Below, one piece after another: positions 1 through 7,747 of a stretch of 14,168 bases of DNA (position 1 is the stretch's first letter; each line of letters starts with the position of its first letter). The notes beneath the pieces are model-generated. The model was given only the letters and a program-made list of their open reading frames with translations, did no database searches and was not told the origin of the DNA. Both the position numbers and the translations under genes were made by a program. Source of the stretch: Acetobacteraceae bacterium. Its GTDB lineage: Bacteria; Pseudomonadota; Alphaproteobacteria; Acetobacterales; Acetobacteraceae. Where the stretch lies: NCBI GenBank assembly GCA_947476855.1, contig CANJSR010000071.1, positions 1-14,168 on the forward strand, in the 5' to 3' direction.

Positions 1-637
1 CTGCTTCCAGGCAGGCGTCATCCAGGATCAGGCGCAGCGGCATCCCGATATCCGCCAGGATCAGTGGCAGATCCTGGCATTGCGCCAGCGTGATCCTTGC
101 CTGTTCGGAAAGCGCATGCCCGATCGGCACCACGGCCCCGATCCGGCTGACGGTCGCGGCAAACACATCGACATCCATATCGTCGGGTAGGCCCGTGGCG
201 ACGGCCAGGTCGGTCTCCCCCGAGGCCAGCGACCCGGCGATCTGGCTCATGGGCAGAATGCGGACCGCCACCTTGATATCGGGATGCCGGATGCGAAACC
301 CTGCGACCACCCGGGGCAGCAAGCCGGCGGCGAGACCCGATGTGGTGGCGACCGTTACCTCGCTGCGGCGCTTGCGCTTGAGATCCTCGATACGGGCACG
401 AACATGTTCGTGCTGCTGCAATGTTTGCCTTACATGAGAGATCATCAGCGCCCCGCTTTCGGTCAGGCGCAGGCGGTTGTTCAGCCGCTCAAACAGCGGC
501 ATGCCGATTTCCTGCTCCAATGCGATGATCTGGCGGTTGATCGAGGATGACGCGACATTCAGGCGTGTCGATGCCCGTCTGATCGACCCCGCTCGTTCCA
601 CCTCATCCAGGAACCGTAACATGCGGGAGTGCAACAT
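1..637 (-). CDS. LysR-type transcriptional regulator (3' end cut by window edge)
   Basis: Reading the minus strand from the ATG at 637 gives an open frame of 212 codons that runs off the left edge, so the C-terminal part is missing (LysR proteins are usually about 300 residues). The N-terminus is a classic LysR winged helix-turn-helix: LRFLDEVERAGSIRRAS at about residues 7-23, then VASSSINRQIIALEQEIGMPLFER at about 28-51, followed by LRLTESG. The visible C-terminal part starts like a LysR effector-binding domain, with VTVATTSGLAAGLLPRVV and later GETDLAVATG. The start is well fixed: an in-frame TAA sits at 658-656, and an AAAGGA ribosome-binding site lies about 11 bases upstream. The gene is divergent from the export operon, the usual layout for a LysR regulator and its target, so it probably regulates that operon; this and the unknown effector are inference. 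Confidence 0.93.
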   Translation of the reverse strand, partial: MLHSRMLRFLDEVERAGSIRRASTRLNVASSSINRQIIALEQEIGMPLFERLNNRLRLTESGALMISHVRQTLQQHEHVRARIEDLKRKRRSEVTVATTSGLAAGLLPRVVAGFRIRHPDIKVAVRILPMSQIAGSLASGETDLAVATGLPDDMDVDVFAATVSRIGAVVPIGHALSEQARITLAQCQDLPLILADIGMPLRLILDDACLEA

Positions 638-962
638 AGACCCGTTAATCCTTTGTTATATAACTGACAAAACCGGCCTCACGCGTGATTGCAACAAATA
701 GCAACGATTAAAAGGATACCGCAACGCGCGGATTGATGCTACCCAAACGGGAATATCGCAGTGCGAAGCTCTGGTCGGTGGTTTCACCTCTCTGAGTCTG
801 GGACCGAATTAAATTTCTGCTAGGGCAACGATCCCTTGTCGTCGGGTTGGGTACAACACATGGACTTTGCACACACCAGGCACGCACCCCGCGTCGTAGT
901 CAGCCTCATCGTAAACCACCTGTGCATGCCGCAAGGGGACCACGCGTCCTGAGGGGCTTCCG
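638..962. promoter_or_regulatory. Divergent intergenic region between lysR-type gene and export operon
   Basis: These 325 bases separate two divergent genes and should hold both promoters and the regulator's binding site. Visible elements are a perfect 10-bp palindrome GTTATATAAC at 655-664, just upstream of the regulator's ribosome-binding site; a second perfect palindrome TCACGCGTGA at 679-688; and GCAAC repeats at 691, 701, 721 and 825, the first three spaced 10 and 20 bp apart. The 8-mer GCAACGAT occurs at 701-708 and 825-832. The part near 640-720 is clearly more AT-rich than the genes. I could not find a convincing -35/-10 pair for either direction, so no promoter coordinates are given. 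A 30-codon frame at 860-952 is discussed under findings. Confidence 0.6.
951..956 (+). promoter_or_regulatory. Ribosome-binding site of the HlyD-type gene
   Basis: GAGGGG lies 6 bases before the ATG at 963. It supports that start, and places the first codon of the operon at the beginning of the conserved FRRAALERFSTPDRLDQ segment. Confidence 0.75.
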
Positions 963-2285
963 ATGGCCACCGGAATTTTCCGACGCGCCGCACTTGAACG
1001 CTTCTCCACCCCGGACCGGCTTGACCAGCCGGTGCGCATCTTCCCAGTCTGGGCCTGGATCGCGCTGACCGCGCTGCTGCTGGTCCTGTCGGTCGGAGTG
1101 GTCGCCAGCATTGTCATTACGGTCGCCGAAAAAATCCCGGGTAATGGGATGGTCATTGCCCAGACCGGCATCCTGGAAATCCCTCTGCCAAGCGATGGAC
1201 GGTTGATTGAAACCCGCTCCAGCGTTGGCGATCAGGTCAGCCGCGGCCAGGTCGTGGCAATCATTGAGAACACGGAGCTGCGCCGCACCCTGGATGAAGC
1301 GCGCAAGATCCATCGTGACGCCCAGGAGCAACGCCGACAGGTCGCGGCCTTTCACGACATCGCGGCGCGGGCGTGGGCGGATGCCGATCTCCGCCGCCAA
1401 CGAGACCTTCAGCAGACCATCGCCCTGATCCAACGGAGGCTCGGCCTGCTCCAGGCACGCGCCAGTCAGGATCCTGAGTATCGAGTGCAGGCCGCCCCCG
1501 CGGGGGTGCCAGCGCCGGATCCACAAATGGCGATCTGGTCGGCCGAGAAGGACCTCGCGGAGATCCAGCGCCTTATGAGCGAGATCGACCGTGCCTCTGT
1601 CCTGGCCGGTATTCGGGACCGTAGGGAATTGATGGAACTCGACCTGAAGGTCGAAGCCGCCGCCGGCCGCGCCGCGTTGATCGAAGAGCAACTGCGCCGG
1701 TCGGAAGAAGTCGTCAGCCCCTATTCTGGCATGGTCGTGGAACTGAAGCACGACATCGGCCGGATCGTGCAAAAGGGCGGACCGCTGATGACATTGCTGC
1801 CGGGCGCTTCGGCTGCTGACGCGGAACATGCCGGACCGTTGCGGGTAATCCTGTTCGTTCCGGCAAACGATGGAAAGCGTATCACGCCGGGAATGACGGT
1901 GGAGATCTCCCCCAGCACGACCGTGCGGGTGGAGGACGGCTTCATGCTCGCCCGCGTCACACGGGTCGCCCATATCCCGACCACGGCCGAGGGTATGGCG
2001 CACCTGCTGAAGAACCAGCAACTCGCCGCATCGCTGTCCGCCGGTGGGCCGGCGTTCGCGGTTGATGTGGAACTGCTGCCGGACCCGGGAACGCCAAGTG
2101 GCTTCGTCTGGTCCTTCACGCCCGGGCCGACAGTGGCGCTCAGCCCCGGCACCCTGGCCACCGGCCATGTCCGTGTGCGCAACCGGCGCCTGATCGAGTT
2201 CGCGGTGCCGGCCACGCGAGGGTTGTTCGCGGATAGCCGCCGCCCATCGAATGCCACCACGGTCCTGGGCCATCGCGTGCAATGA
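963..2285 (+). CDS. HlyD-family periplasmic adaptor, NHLP/NHLM bacteriocin secretion type
   Basis: 440-residue membrane-fusion protein that should link the inner-membrane ABC exporter to an outer-membrane channel. The cytoplasmic N-terminus FRRAALERFSTPDRLDQ (residues 6-22) is the hallmark of the HlyD branch found in NHLP/NHLM bacteriocin export clusters. One membrane segment follows at about 30-54 (WAWIALTALLLVLSVGVV). Then come the first lipoyl half-motif around 63-105 (LPSDGRLIETRSSVGDQVSRGQ), two long charged helices forming the coiled-coil hairpin at about 103-165 and 190-250, the second lipoyl half at about 251-280 (SPYSGMVVELKHDIGRIVQKG), and a beta-barrel region starting near 293 (RVILFVPANDGKRITPGM). 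It is first in the operon, and its TGA overlaps the next ATG (ATGA), implying translational coupling. No TolC-like partner is visible in this window. Family assignment is firm; the exact cargo is unknown. Confidence 0.92.
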   Translation: MATGIFRRAALERFSTPDRLDQPVRIFPVWAWIALTALLLVLSVGVVASIVITVAEKIPGNGMVIAQTGILEIPLPSDGRLIETRSSVGDQVSRGQVVAIIENTELRRTLDEARKIHRDAQEQRRQVAAFHDIAARAWADADLRRQRDLQQTIALIQRRLGLLQARASQDPEYRVQAAPAGVPAPDPQMAIWSAEKDLAEIQRLMSEIDRASVLAGIRDRRELMELDLKVEAAAGRAALIEEQLRRSEEVVSPYSGMVVELKHDIGRIVQKGGPLMTLLPGASAADAEHAGPLRVILFVPANDGKRITPGMTVEISPSTTVRVEDGFMLARVTRVAHIPTTAEGMAHLLKNQQLAASLSAGGPAFAVDVELLPDPGTPSGFVWSFTPGPTVALSPGTLATGHVRVRNRRLIEFAVPATRGLFADSRRPSNATTVLGHRVQ

Positions 2286-4426
2286 CGGTCCGTGCCCGCA
2301 CGCCGGTTGTCCTGCAGCTTGAAGCAACGGAATGCGGTGCCGCCGCGCTGGCCAGCGTGCTGGCCTATCACGGGCTGCTGATCCCACTCGCAACCCTGCG
2401 CCTGGTCTGCGGCGTGTCCCGCGACGGCAGCCGAGCGAGCAATATTGTAAGGGCGGCACGGCACTACGGTCTGGATGCACGGGCGTTCCGGAAGGAAACC
2501 GGCCAGCTTGCCGATCTGCCGTTGCCGGCCATCATCTTCTGGGGCTTCAACCATTTCGTCGTGTTGGAATCGATCGGCCCGCACGGCGCGTGGCTCAACG
2601 ATCCGGCGTTCGGCCATCGTTTCGTTCCGGCCGAAGAATTCGATGAAAGTTTCACAGGCGTCGTCCTGACGTTCACCCCGAATGATTCGTTCCGGCCCGG
2701 CGGCCGGCGGACCAGTCCGGTACGGATCATCCACGGCTGGTTGCTCGGGGCCAGAGGCCCTCTGCTGTTCGGTATGCTCGCGTCGATCGGGCTGATTGTG
2801 CCGGCGCTCGCGGTGCCGGCCTATGTCAGCCTGTTCGTCGATCAGGTGCTTGTCCGTGGCCTCGATGACTGGCTTCCGGCGCTGACCGCGGTCATGGCCA
2901 CGGTGGCGCTGATCGCCGCGGCCCTTGATGTGCTGCAACGGGTCAATCTGGGCTGCTTGCGCCGATGGCTCGCGCTGAGGCAATCAACGCGGTTCCTGTG
3001 GCATGTGCTGCGGCTTCCGGTCGGCTACTTCACGCAACGCCATCCGTTAGAGGTCGCGTCGCGTGTTGGCTTGAATGACCGGCTGGCGCCCCTGTTCGGT
3101 GGCGATCTGGTTCTGGCGATGATGAATGCCGTCCTGATCGTCGTCTTTGCCTGCGTCATGCTGCGCCATGACATCGCGCTGACCTTGGTCGGCATTGGAA
3201 TCGCCGGTATCAACCTGCTGGCCCTGATCGTTCTGTCCCGTAGGCAGGTCGACCTGACGCGCCGGCGGCAGGTCGATGGCGCGCTGTTGCGAACCGCGAC
3301 GATCCACGGCTTCGAGATGATCGACACGCTGAAAGCAACCGGCACCGAAGCCCTGTTTCTCGCCCGGTGGGCCGGCTATCACGCGAAGGTGCTGAACGCG
3401 ACCCAGCGACTTGCGCGAGCCGAGGCGCTGCTGACAGCCGTGCCTGTTGCCCTGGGCCTTGCAGGGGCCGTCGCGGTCGTGGTCATCGGGGGCCAGCGGG
3501 TCATGGAGGGGACGCTGACGATCGGCATGCTCCTGGGTTTCCAGATTTTGCTGACCCTGTTCTCCGCCCCAATACGGCAACTGGTCGACACCGGTGCGCG
3601 GCTGCAGGATGCCTATCCAGGCCTGGAACGGCTGGATGACGTCCTGCGCCAACCCCTCGATCCCACCTTCAGCGCAGCCGACGACACGGCGGAGGCACCA
3701 CCGACGCGGATCGGCGGTACGCTGCGGATGGACCGCGTCAGCTTTGGCTATGCGCCGCTTGACGCGCCCCTGATCGAGGATTTCGACCTGAGTATGCCGC
3801 AAGGCACACGGATCGGCGTGGTTGGGCGGTCCGGCAGCGGGAAATCGACGATCGGACGGCTGGCGGTTGGGCTGTACCAGCCATGGGACGGCGGGATCAG
3901 CTTGGATGGACGGCCCTTCGCGTCGATCCCCCGCGCGACGCTCCGACACTCGATCGCCTATGTCGGGCAGGGTTCGGCGCTGTTCCCCGGTACCATCCGC
4001 GACAATCTGGGTCTATGGGATCCGACCTTGCCCGACGACCGCCTGATCCGGGCCGCCCAGGATGCCTTGATCCACGCCGACATCATCGCCCGTCCACTCG
4101 GCCTGGATCACCCTGTCGCGGAGAACGGCCGCGATTTCAGCGGTGGACAGCGCCAGCGGATGATGATCGCGCGCGCCCTGGCATTCGATCCGCTCCTGAT
4201 CGTGCTGGATGAGGCGACCAATGAACTTGACGCCGAAACCGAGGCTCGAGTCCTGGAGAACATCCGCCGTCGCGGCTGTGGATGCATCATCATCGCCCAC
4301 CGCCTGAGCACGATCCGGTTCTGTGATGAGATCATCGTGATGCGTGAAGGACGGATCGCCGAACGCGGCACGCATGACACGTTGTTGCGACTGGACGGAG
4401 AGTACCGATCGCTGGCCTGCCCCTGA
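2282..4426 (+). CDS. C39 peptidase-containing ABC exporter (PCAT), NHLP/NHLM ABC1 type
   Basis: 714-residue peptidase-permease-ATPase fusion. Such proteins cut a leader after a double-glycine-type motif and export the product using ATP. The N-terminal C39 domain (about 1-135) has all catalytic residues: Gln12 and Cys18 in LQLEATECGAA, His91 in FNHFVVLE and Asp107 in WLNDPAFG, so it looks active. A six-helix ABC membrane domain spans about 150-435. The nucleotide-binding domain is complete: Walker A GRSGSGKST at 515-523, signature FSGGQ at 619-623, Walker B IVLDEAT with Asp643/Glu644, and switch His673. The length is normal for the family. The start overlaps the preceding stop (ATGA) without a strong ribosome-binding site of its own, indicating coupling. 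No double-glycine precursor gene is seen nearby, so the substrate is uncertain; the giant protein at 8109 is the only obvious local candidate. Confidence 0.95.
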   Translation: MTVRARTPVVLQLEATECGAAALASVLAYHGLLIPLATLRLVCGVSRDGSRASNIVRAARHYGLDARAFRKETGQLADLPLPAIIFWGFNHFVVLESIGPHGAWLNDPAFGHRFVPAEEFDESFTGVVLTFTPNDSFRPGGRRTSPVRIIHGWLLGARGPLLFGMLASIGLIVPALAVPAYVSLFVDQVLVRGLDDWLPALTAVMATVALIAAALDVLQRVNLGCLRRWLALRQSTRFLWHVLRLPVGYFTQRHPLEVASRVGLNDRLAPLFGGDLVLAMMNAVLIVVFACVMLRHDIALTLVGIGIAGINLLALIVLSRRQVDLTRRRQVDGALLRTATIHGFEMIDTLKATGTEALFLARWAGYHAKVLNATQRLARAEALLTAVPVALGLAGAVAVVVIGGQRVMEGTLTIGMLLGFQILLTLFSAPIRQLVDTGARLQDAYPGLERLDDVLRQPLDPTFSAADDTAEAPPTRIGGTLRMDRVSFGYAPLDAPLIEDFDLSMPQGTRIGVVGRSGSGKSTIGRLAVGLYQPWDGGISLDGRPFASIPRATLRHSIAYVGQGSALFPGTIRDNLGLWDPTLPDDRLIRAAQDALIHADIIARPLGLDHPVAENGRDFSGGQRQRMMIARALAFDPLLIVLDEATNELDAETEARVLENIRRRGCGCIIIAHRLSTIRFCDEIIVMREGRIAERGTHDTLLRLDGEYRSLACP

Positions 4427-4497
4427 ACCCCGATCGGCGGGGCATCACGATCGAGGGCGAATGGGATCTGTCCCGGGCGCCTGGGCCGTGGCGCGTC

Positions 4498-7239
4498 GTG
4501 AGCGGAGCGATCGAGATTGCGATCGTGGCGGTGGCGAATGGCCAACAGATCGGCAACCGAGCGCCGATTGCCGCACTCCGCGCCGGCGACATGATCCTCG
4601 CCCCTACCCCCGCCGCCGCCTGCCGGCTGGTCGCCCGGTCGGCCGACCTTGCCCATCTGGAGCCGCTTTATGCGCCCACTGCCTCGATGCTGGACGCTTG
4701 GACCGCGCGCCTCGGCCAGGGCGTCCTCGATGTATTCGGTGACCATCCGGGCGGCGTCCTGCTGCTGCCCGGCGACACGACCAATGTTCCCGCCGATGGC
4801 GTGCTGCGCGGCGGCCATCAGCCCGCCTGGGGGGCGATCACCGAGGGGACGTTGCATCTGCTCGCCAACCCCCGCCTCGGGTTCGAAGCCGGAACGGTAC
4901 TGCCGCTGACAGCGGCCGCCTGGCTTTCCGCCGGCCCCGAGGGCGCCACGCTTGGGGGGGTGACCACCACCGAGGCGCTGCTTCGACCGGACGCGCTGGA
5001 GGCGGTCGCGACGTGGCAGGCCTCGGTGTTGGATGCTATCGCGTCCCACCTGCTGGCCCGCGAGGCGGAGGAACAGGCACGCGCCCGGCGTAGCGCGCAA
5101 TGGTCACTCAAAGTGCTGCGGGCCACGCGGGATGGCGTTGCAGGGGCTCTAAGTTCCGCGCCCCTGGCCCTTGGCGACGACGATCCGTTGGTCGCGGCAT
5201 GCCGGATCGTGGCGCACGAGATGGGCGTGGAGCTGCCCGACCGCCCAGAGCCTCTGTCCACACCAGGCCGCGGACGGTTGGATCGGATTGCCCGCGCCAC
5301 CCGGATGCCTGTGCGCCGGATCATCCTGGAGGATGGTTGGTGGCGTAATCACCCGAACCCCATGATCGCGTTCCGCCGAACCGACAGCCATCCGGTCGCG
5401 GTGTTGCCCGGCCGCGGCGGCGATCCGTGGCTGCACGATCCCGTCGTCGGAGAAGCAAGGCGGGTGACGAGGGAGCAGGCCGCAATCCTTGATCCGACCG
5501 CCTTCGTCCTGTACCCGGCGCTGCCCGATTACCCTGTCCGACCCGTCGAACTGCTGCGCATCGGCCTGTGTGATACCCGCCGCGACAGTCTCCTCCTCGT
5601 TCTGACCGCCTGCATTGGCGTCACGCTCAGCCTGGCAATTCCGGTCGCGATTGGGGTCCTGGTCGATGTCCTGATACCCAACCGGGACCAGTCCGCCCTG
5701 CTGCCGCTCGGGGCCTTGCTGTTTCTCGTGGTCGCGGTCACGGCAACTATGCGAGTGACCCAGGACATGACCGTGATTCGGCTAGGCGGACGCGTGGCCA
5801 ACCGCTTGCAGCCGGCCATCATCGACCGCATCATTCGCCTGCCGATGCACGTCCTCCAACGCTTCTCCTCCGCCGATCTGGCGGACCGCGCGCGTGTGAT
5901 CGACGCGATCCATGCCGATCTGACCCCCGCGACGATCAACGCCCTGCTGTCGGGTCCCTTGTCGCTGGTCGCGATTCTACTTCTGGCCCTCCTGTCACCG
6001 ACCCTGGCGGTCGCGTCGGTGCTGACAGTCGTGCCAATCCTCCTGGTCGCGCTCCTGGCCGGCCGAACGCAACGCATCGCGCGGGGCGTCGCGGCGGAAC
6101 GGGAAATGGAGACGGCGCGCTTCGTCCAGCGGCTTGTCGCAGGCATCATCCCCCTGCGCGCGGCAGGCGCCGAGGAACGGAGCTTCGCCCGTTGGAGCCG
6201 GCTCCAACGGGACAGCCAGGCGGCCCTTTCGCACCTGGCCCGCGCGGATCATGCCGTCGCGGCCTTCTCGACGGCCTATGGGGTGGTCGCACTGGCGCTG
6301 TTCTTCCTGGCCATACGGACCCTGCCGGCCGAGGATACAAGTGTCGGCCGGATGGTCATGATGCTTGCAATCCAGATCAATGTAATCGCCACGACGATCG
6401 GCTTCGCGAACGCGTTGCGGCAGCTTCAGGCGCTGCGATCAAGGATGGAGCGTGCCGGCCCGCTGCTGACAGCCGAACCGGAAGTGGATGGTAGCCAAAC
6501 CGAACCGGGCGAGCTATCCGGCCGAATCGACATCAGCCACCTGACATTCAGCTACCCTGACGCCGCCGCGCCGATCCTGCGGGACGTCTCGTTTTCCATC
6601 GAACCCGGCGCGTTCTTAGCGATCGTCGGGCCGTCCGGCTGCGGCAAAAGCACGCTCCTGAAACTTCTGCTCGGGCTCGAACAGCCCGACACCGGCGCGG
6701 TCCTTTACGATGGCCGGGACCTGCGGCGCCTCGACCCGCGCGCGGTGCGGCGACAGATCGGCACCGTCCTGCAGTCGGACCGGCTGACGCCCGGCACGGT
6801 GTTCGACAACATCGCGGGCATCAGCGGGTGCGGCAACGACGAGGTCTGGGAAGCGGCGGGCCGAGCGGGGATTGCCGAGGAGATCGAGGCGATGCCGATG
6901 GGGATGCATACGCTGTTGACCAATGACGGCATGACCTTGTCGGGGGGGCAGGCGCAACGCCTCCTGATCGCGCGTGCAATGATAGGCGCGCCTCGTATTT
7001 TATTATTTGACGAAGCAACCAGTGCGCTGGACAACCATGCCCAGGCCATCGTGATGCGCGGTCTGGAACGCATGGCCATCACGCGCGTGGTCGTTGCCCA
7101 TCGGCTGAGCACGGTGCGCAACGCCGATCGGATCATCGTGATGAAATCAGGATGCATCGTGCAATCGGGCCGATACGGCGAGCTCGCCGCTATACCGGGC
7201 CCGTTTTCGGACCTGATGCAACGCCAGGAGCCAGACTGA
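4498..7239 (+). CDS. Second ABC exporter subunit (permease/ATPase), NHLP/NHLM ABC2 type, with N-terminal extension
   Basis: About 913 residues from the GTG at 4498, a typical size for the second ABC protein of NHLP/NHLM export sets, which probably pairs with the C39-bearing exporter as a heterodimer. The first 360 residues are an extension. Residues about 220-345 resemble a degenerate C39 domain, keeping His298 (SHPVAVLP) and Asp314 (WLHDPVVG) but not an aligned catalytic Cys. Membrane helices start near 365 (LLLVLTACIGVTLSLAIPVA) and run to about 655. The ATPase domain is intact: Walker A GPSGCGKST at 711-719, LSGGQ at 814-818, Walker B ILLFDEAT with Asp838/Glu839, and His868. The true start is uncertain: the frame is open back to 4378, and the residues just before GTG (PGPWRVV) read like part of the domain. 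A CTG at 4423, overlapping the previous TGA, is a possible start; GTG 4498 has no clear ribosome-binding site. Confidence 0.92.
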   Translation: MSGAIEIAIVAVANGQQIGNRAPIAALRAGDMILAPTPAAACRLVARSADLAHLEPLYAPTASMLDAWTARLGQGVLDVFGDHPGGVLLLPGDTTNVPADGVLRGGHQPAWGAITEGTLHLLANPRLGFEAGTVLPLTAAAWLSAGPEGATLGGVTTTEALLRPDALEAVATWQASVLDAIASHLLAREAEEQARARRSAQWSLKVLRATRDGVAGALSSAPLALGDDDPLVAACRIVAHEMGVELPDRPEPLSTPGRGRLDRIARATRMPVRRIILEDGWWRNHPNPMIAFRRTDSHPVAVLPGRGGDPWLHDPVVGEARRVTREQAAILDPTAFVLYPALPDYPVRPVELLRIGLCDTRRDSLLLVLTACIGVTLSLAIPVAIGVLVDVLIPNRDQSALLPLGALLFLVVAVTATMRVTQDMTVIRLGGRVANRLQPAIIDRIIRLPMHVLQRFSSADLADRARVIDAIHADLTPATINALLSGPLSLVAILLLALLSPTLAVASVLTVVPILLVALLAGRTQRIARGVAAEREMETARFVQRLVAGIIPLRAAGAEERSFARWSRLQRDSQAALSHLARADHAVAAFSTAYGVVALALFFLAIRTLPAEDTSVGRMVMMLAIQINVIATTIGFANALRQLQALRSRMERAGPLLTAEPEVDGSQTEPGELSGRIDISHLTFSYPDAAAPILRDVSFSIEPGAFLAIVGPSGCGKSTLLKLLLGLEQPDTGAVLYDGRDLRRLDPRAVRRQIGTVLQSDRLTPGTVFDNIAGISGCGNDEVWEAAGRAGIAEEIEAMPMGMHTLLTNDGMTLSGGQAQRLLIARAMIGAPRILLFDEATSALDNHAQAIVMRGLERMAITRVVVAHRLSTVRNADRIIVMKSGCIVQSGRYGELAAIPGPFSDLMQRQEPD

Positions 7240-7240
7240 C

Positions 7241-7747
7241 ATGCGCACGGCTCTGATGATGTTCGGTACGCTGATCGACGGCGATATCGACTGGTTCGCC
7301 GAAGCCGGCACCGTGCGTCGTTTCGCGGCCGGAGAACCGATCATCGTCGAGCGCCAGGCCATCGATGTCATCTTCATCATCCTCGACGGCTGGGCTGTCG
7401 TTACGGCCGGCGGCGTGACACTGACCCGTGTCGCCGCGGGCGACCTGCTGGGAGAGGTTTCGTTGGTCGACTCCCGCCTGCCCACGGCCTCAGTCATCGC
7501 CGACACCGAAACAACCGCGCTGCTGATCGACCGGCCGGCCCTGCGCGCTCGGCTGCGCGCGGATACGGGCTTCGGCAGCCGCTTCTACCACGCCCTGGCG
7601 ATCGTGCTGGCCCAGCGCCTGCGACGGAATACACCCGGTGCCCCGCCTGACGATCTAGACGATATGGACGAGGACCTGCTTGCCAACCTCAACCTCGCGG
7701 GGCTGCGCTTCGGGCAATTGCTCAAGCGGTGCCTTGGGACAGCGTGA
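7241..7747 (+). CDS. Small cyclic-nucleotide-binding-domain (cNMP/Crp-fold) protein without DNA-binding domain
   Basis: 168 residues, one base after the preceding stop, with GGAG at 7227-7230 ten bases upstream, so it belongs to the same operon. Residues about 10-110 form the beta-roll of the Crp/cAMP-binding family: GDIDWFAEAGTVRRFAAGE, IFIILDGWAVV, and a phosphate-binding cassette AGDLLGEVSLVDSRLPTASV at 66-85. A helix-rich end follows (FGSRFYHALAIVLAQRLRRN), then an acidic linker DDLDDMDEDLL and a hydrophobic tail LNLAGLRFGQLLKR. There is no helix-turn-helix, so it is not a Crp-type transcription factor. The cassette keeps Gly71-Glu72, but where Crp has the phosphate-contacting Arg this protein has Thr82 (PTASV, versus RSAWV in E. 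coli Crp); Arg79 might or might not substitute. Its likely role is an accessory or regulatory partner of the exporter; ligand and partner are unknown. Confidence 0.85.
   Translation: MRTALMMFGTLIDGDIDWFAEAGTVRRFAAGEPIIVERQAIDVIFIILDGWAVVTAGGVTLTRVAAGDLLGEVSLVDSRLPTASVIADTETTALLIDRPALRARLRADTGFGSRFYHALAIVLAQRLRRNTPGAPPDDLDDMDEDLLANLNLAGLRFGQLLKRCLGTA

Noticed and set aside
90..701. Plus-strand frames over the left end
   Set aside because: The minus strand encodes a clear LysR protein here; the plus-strand frames have no recognisable content.
906..2983. Long antisense frames opposite the HlyD and first ABC genes
   Set aside because: The plus-strand frames have unmistakable family motifs; the antisense products are shadow frames common at high GC.
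7241..7747. Crp/Fnr-type transcription factor
   Set aside because: Only the nucleotide-binding fold is present; there is no helix-turn-helix in the C-terminal part.
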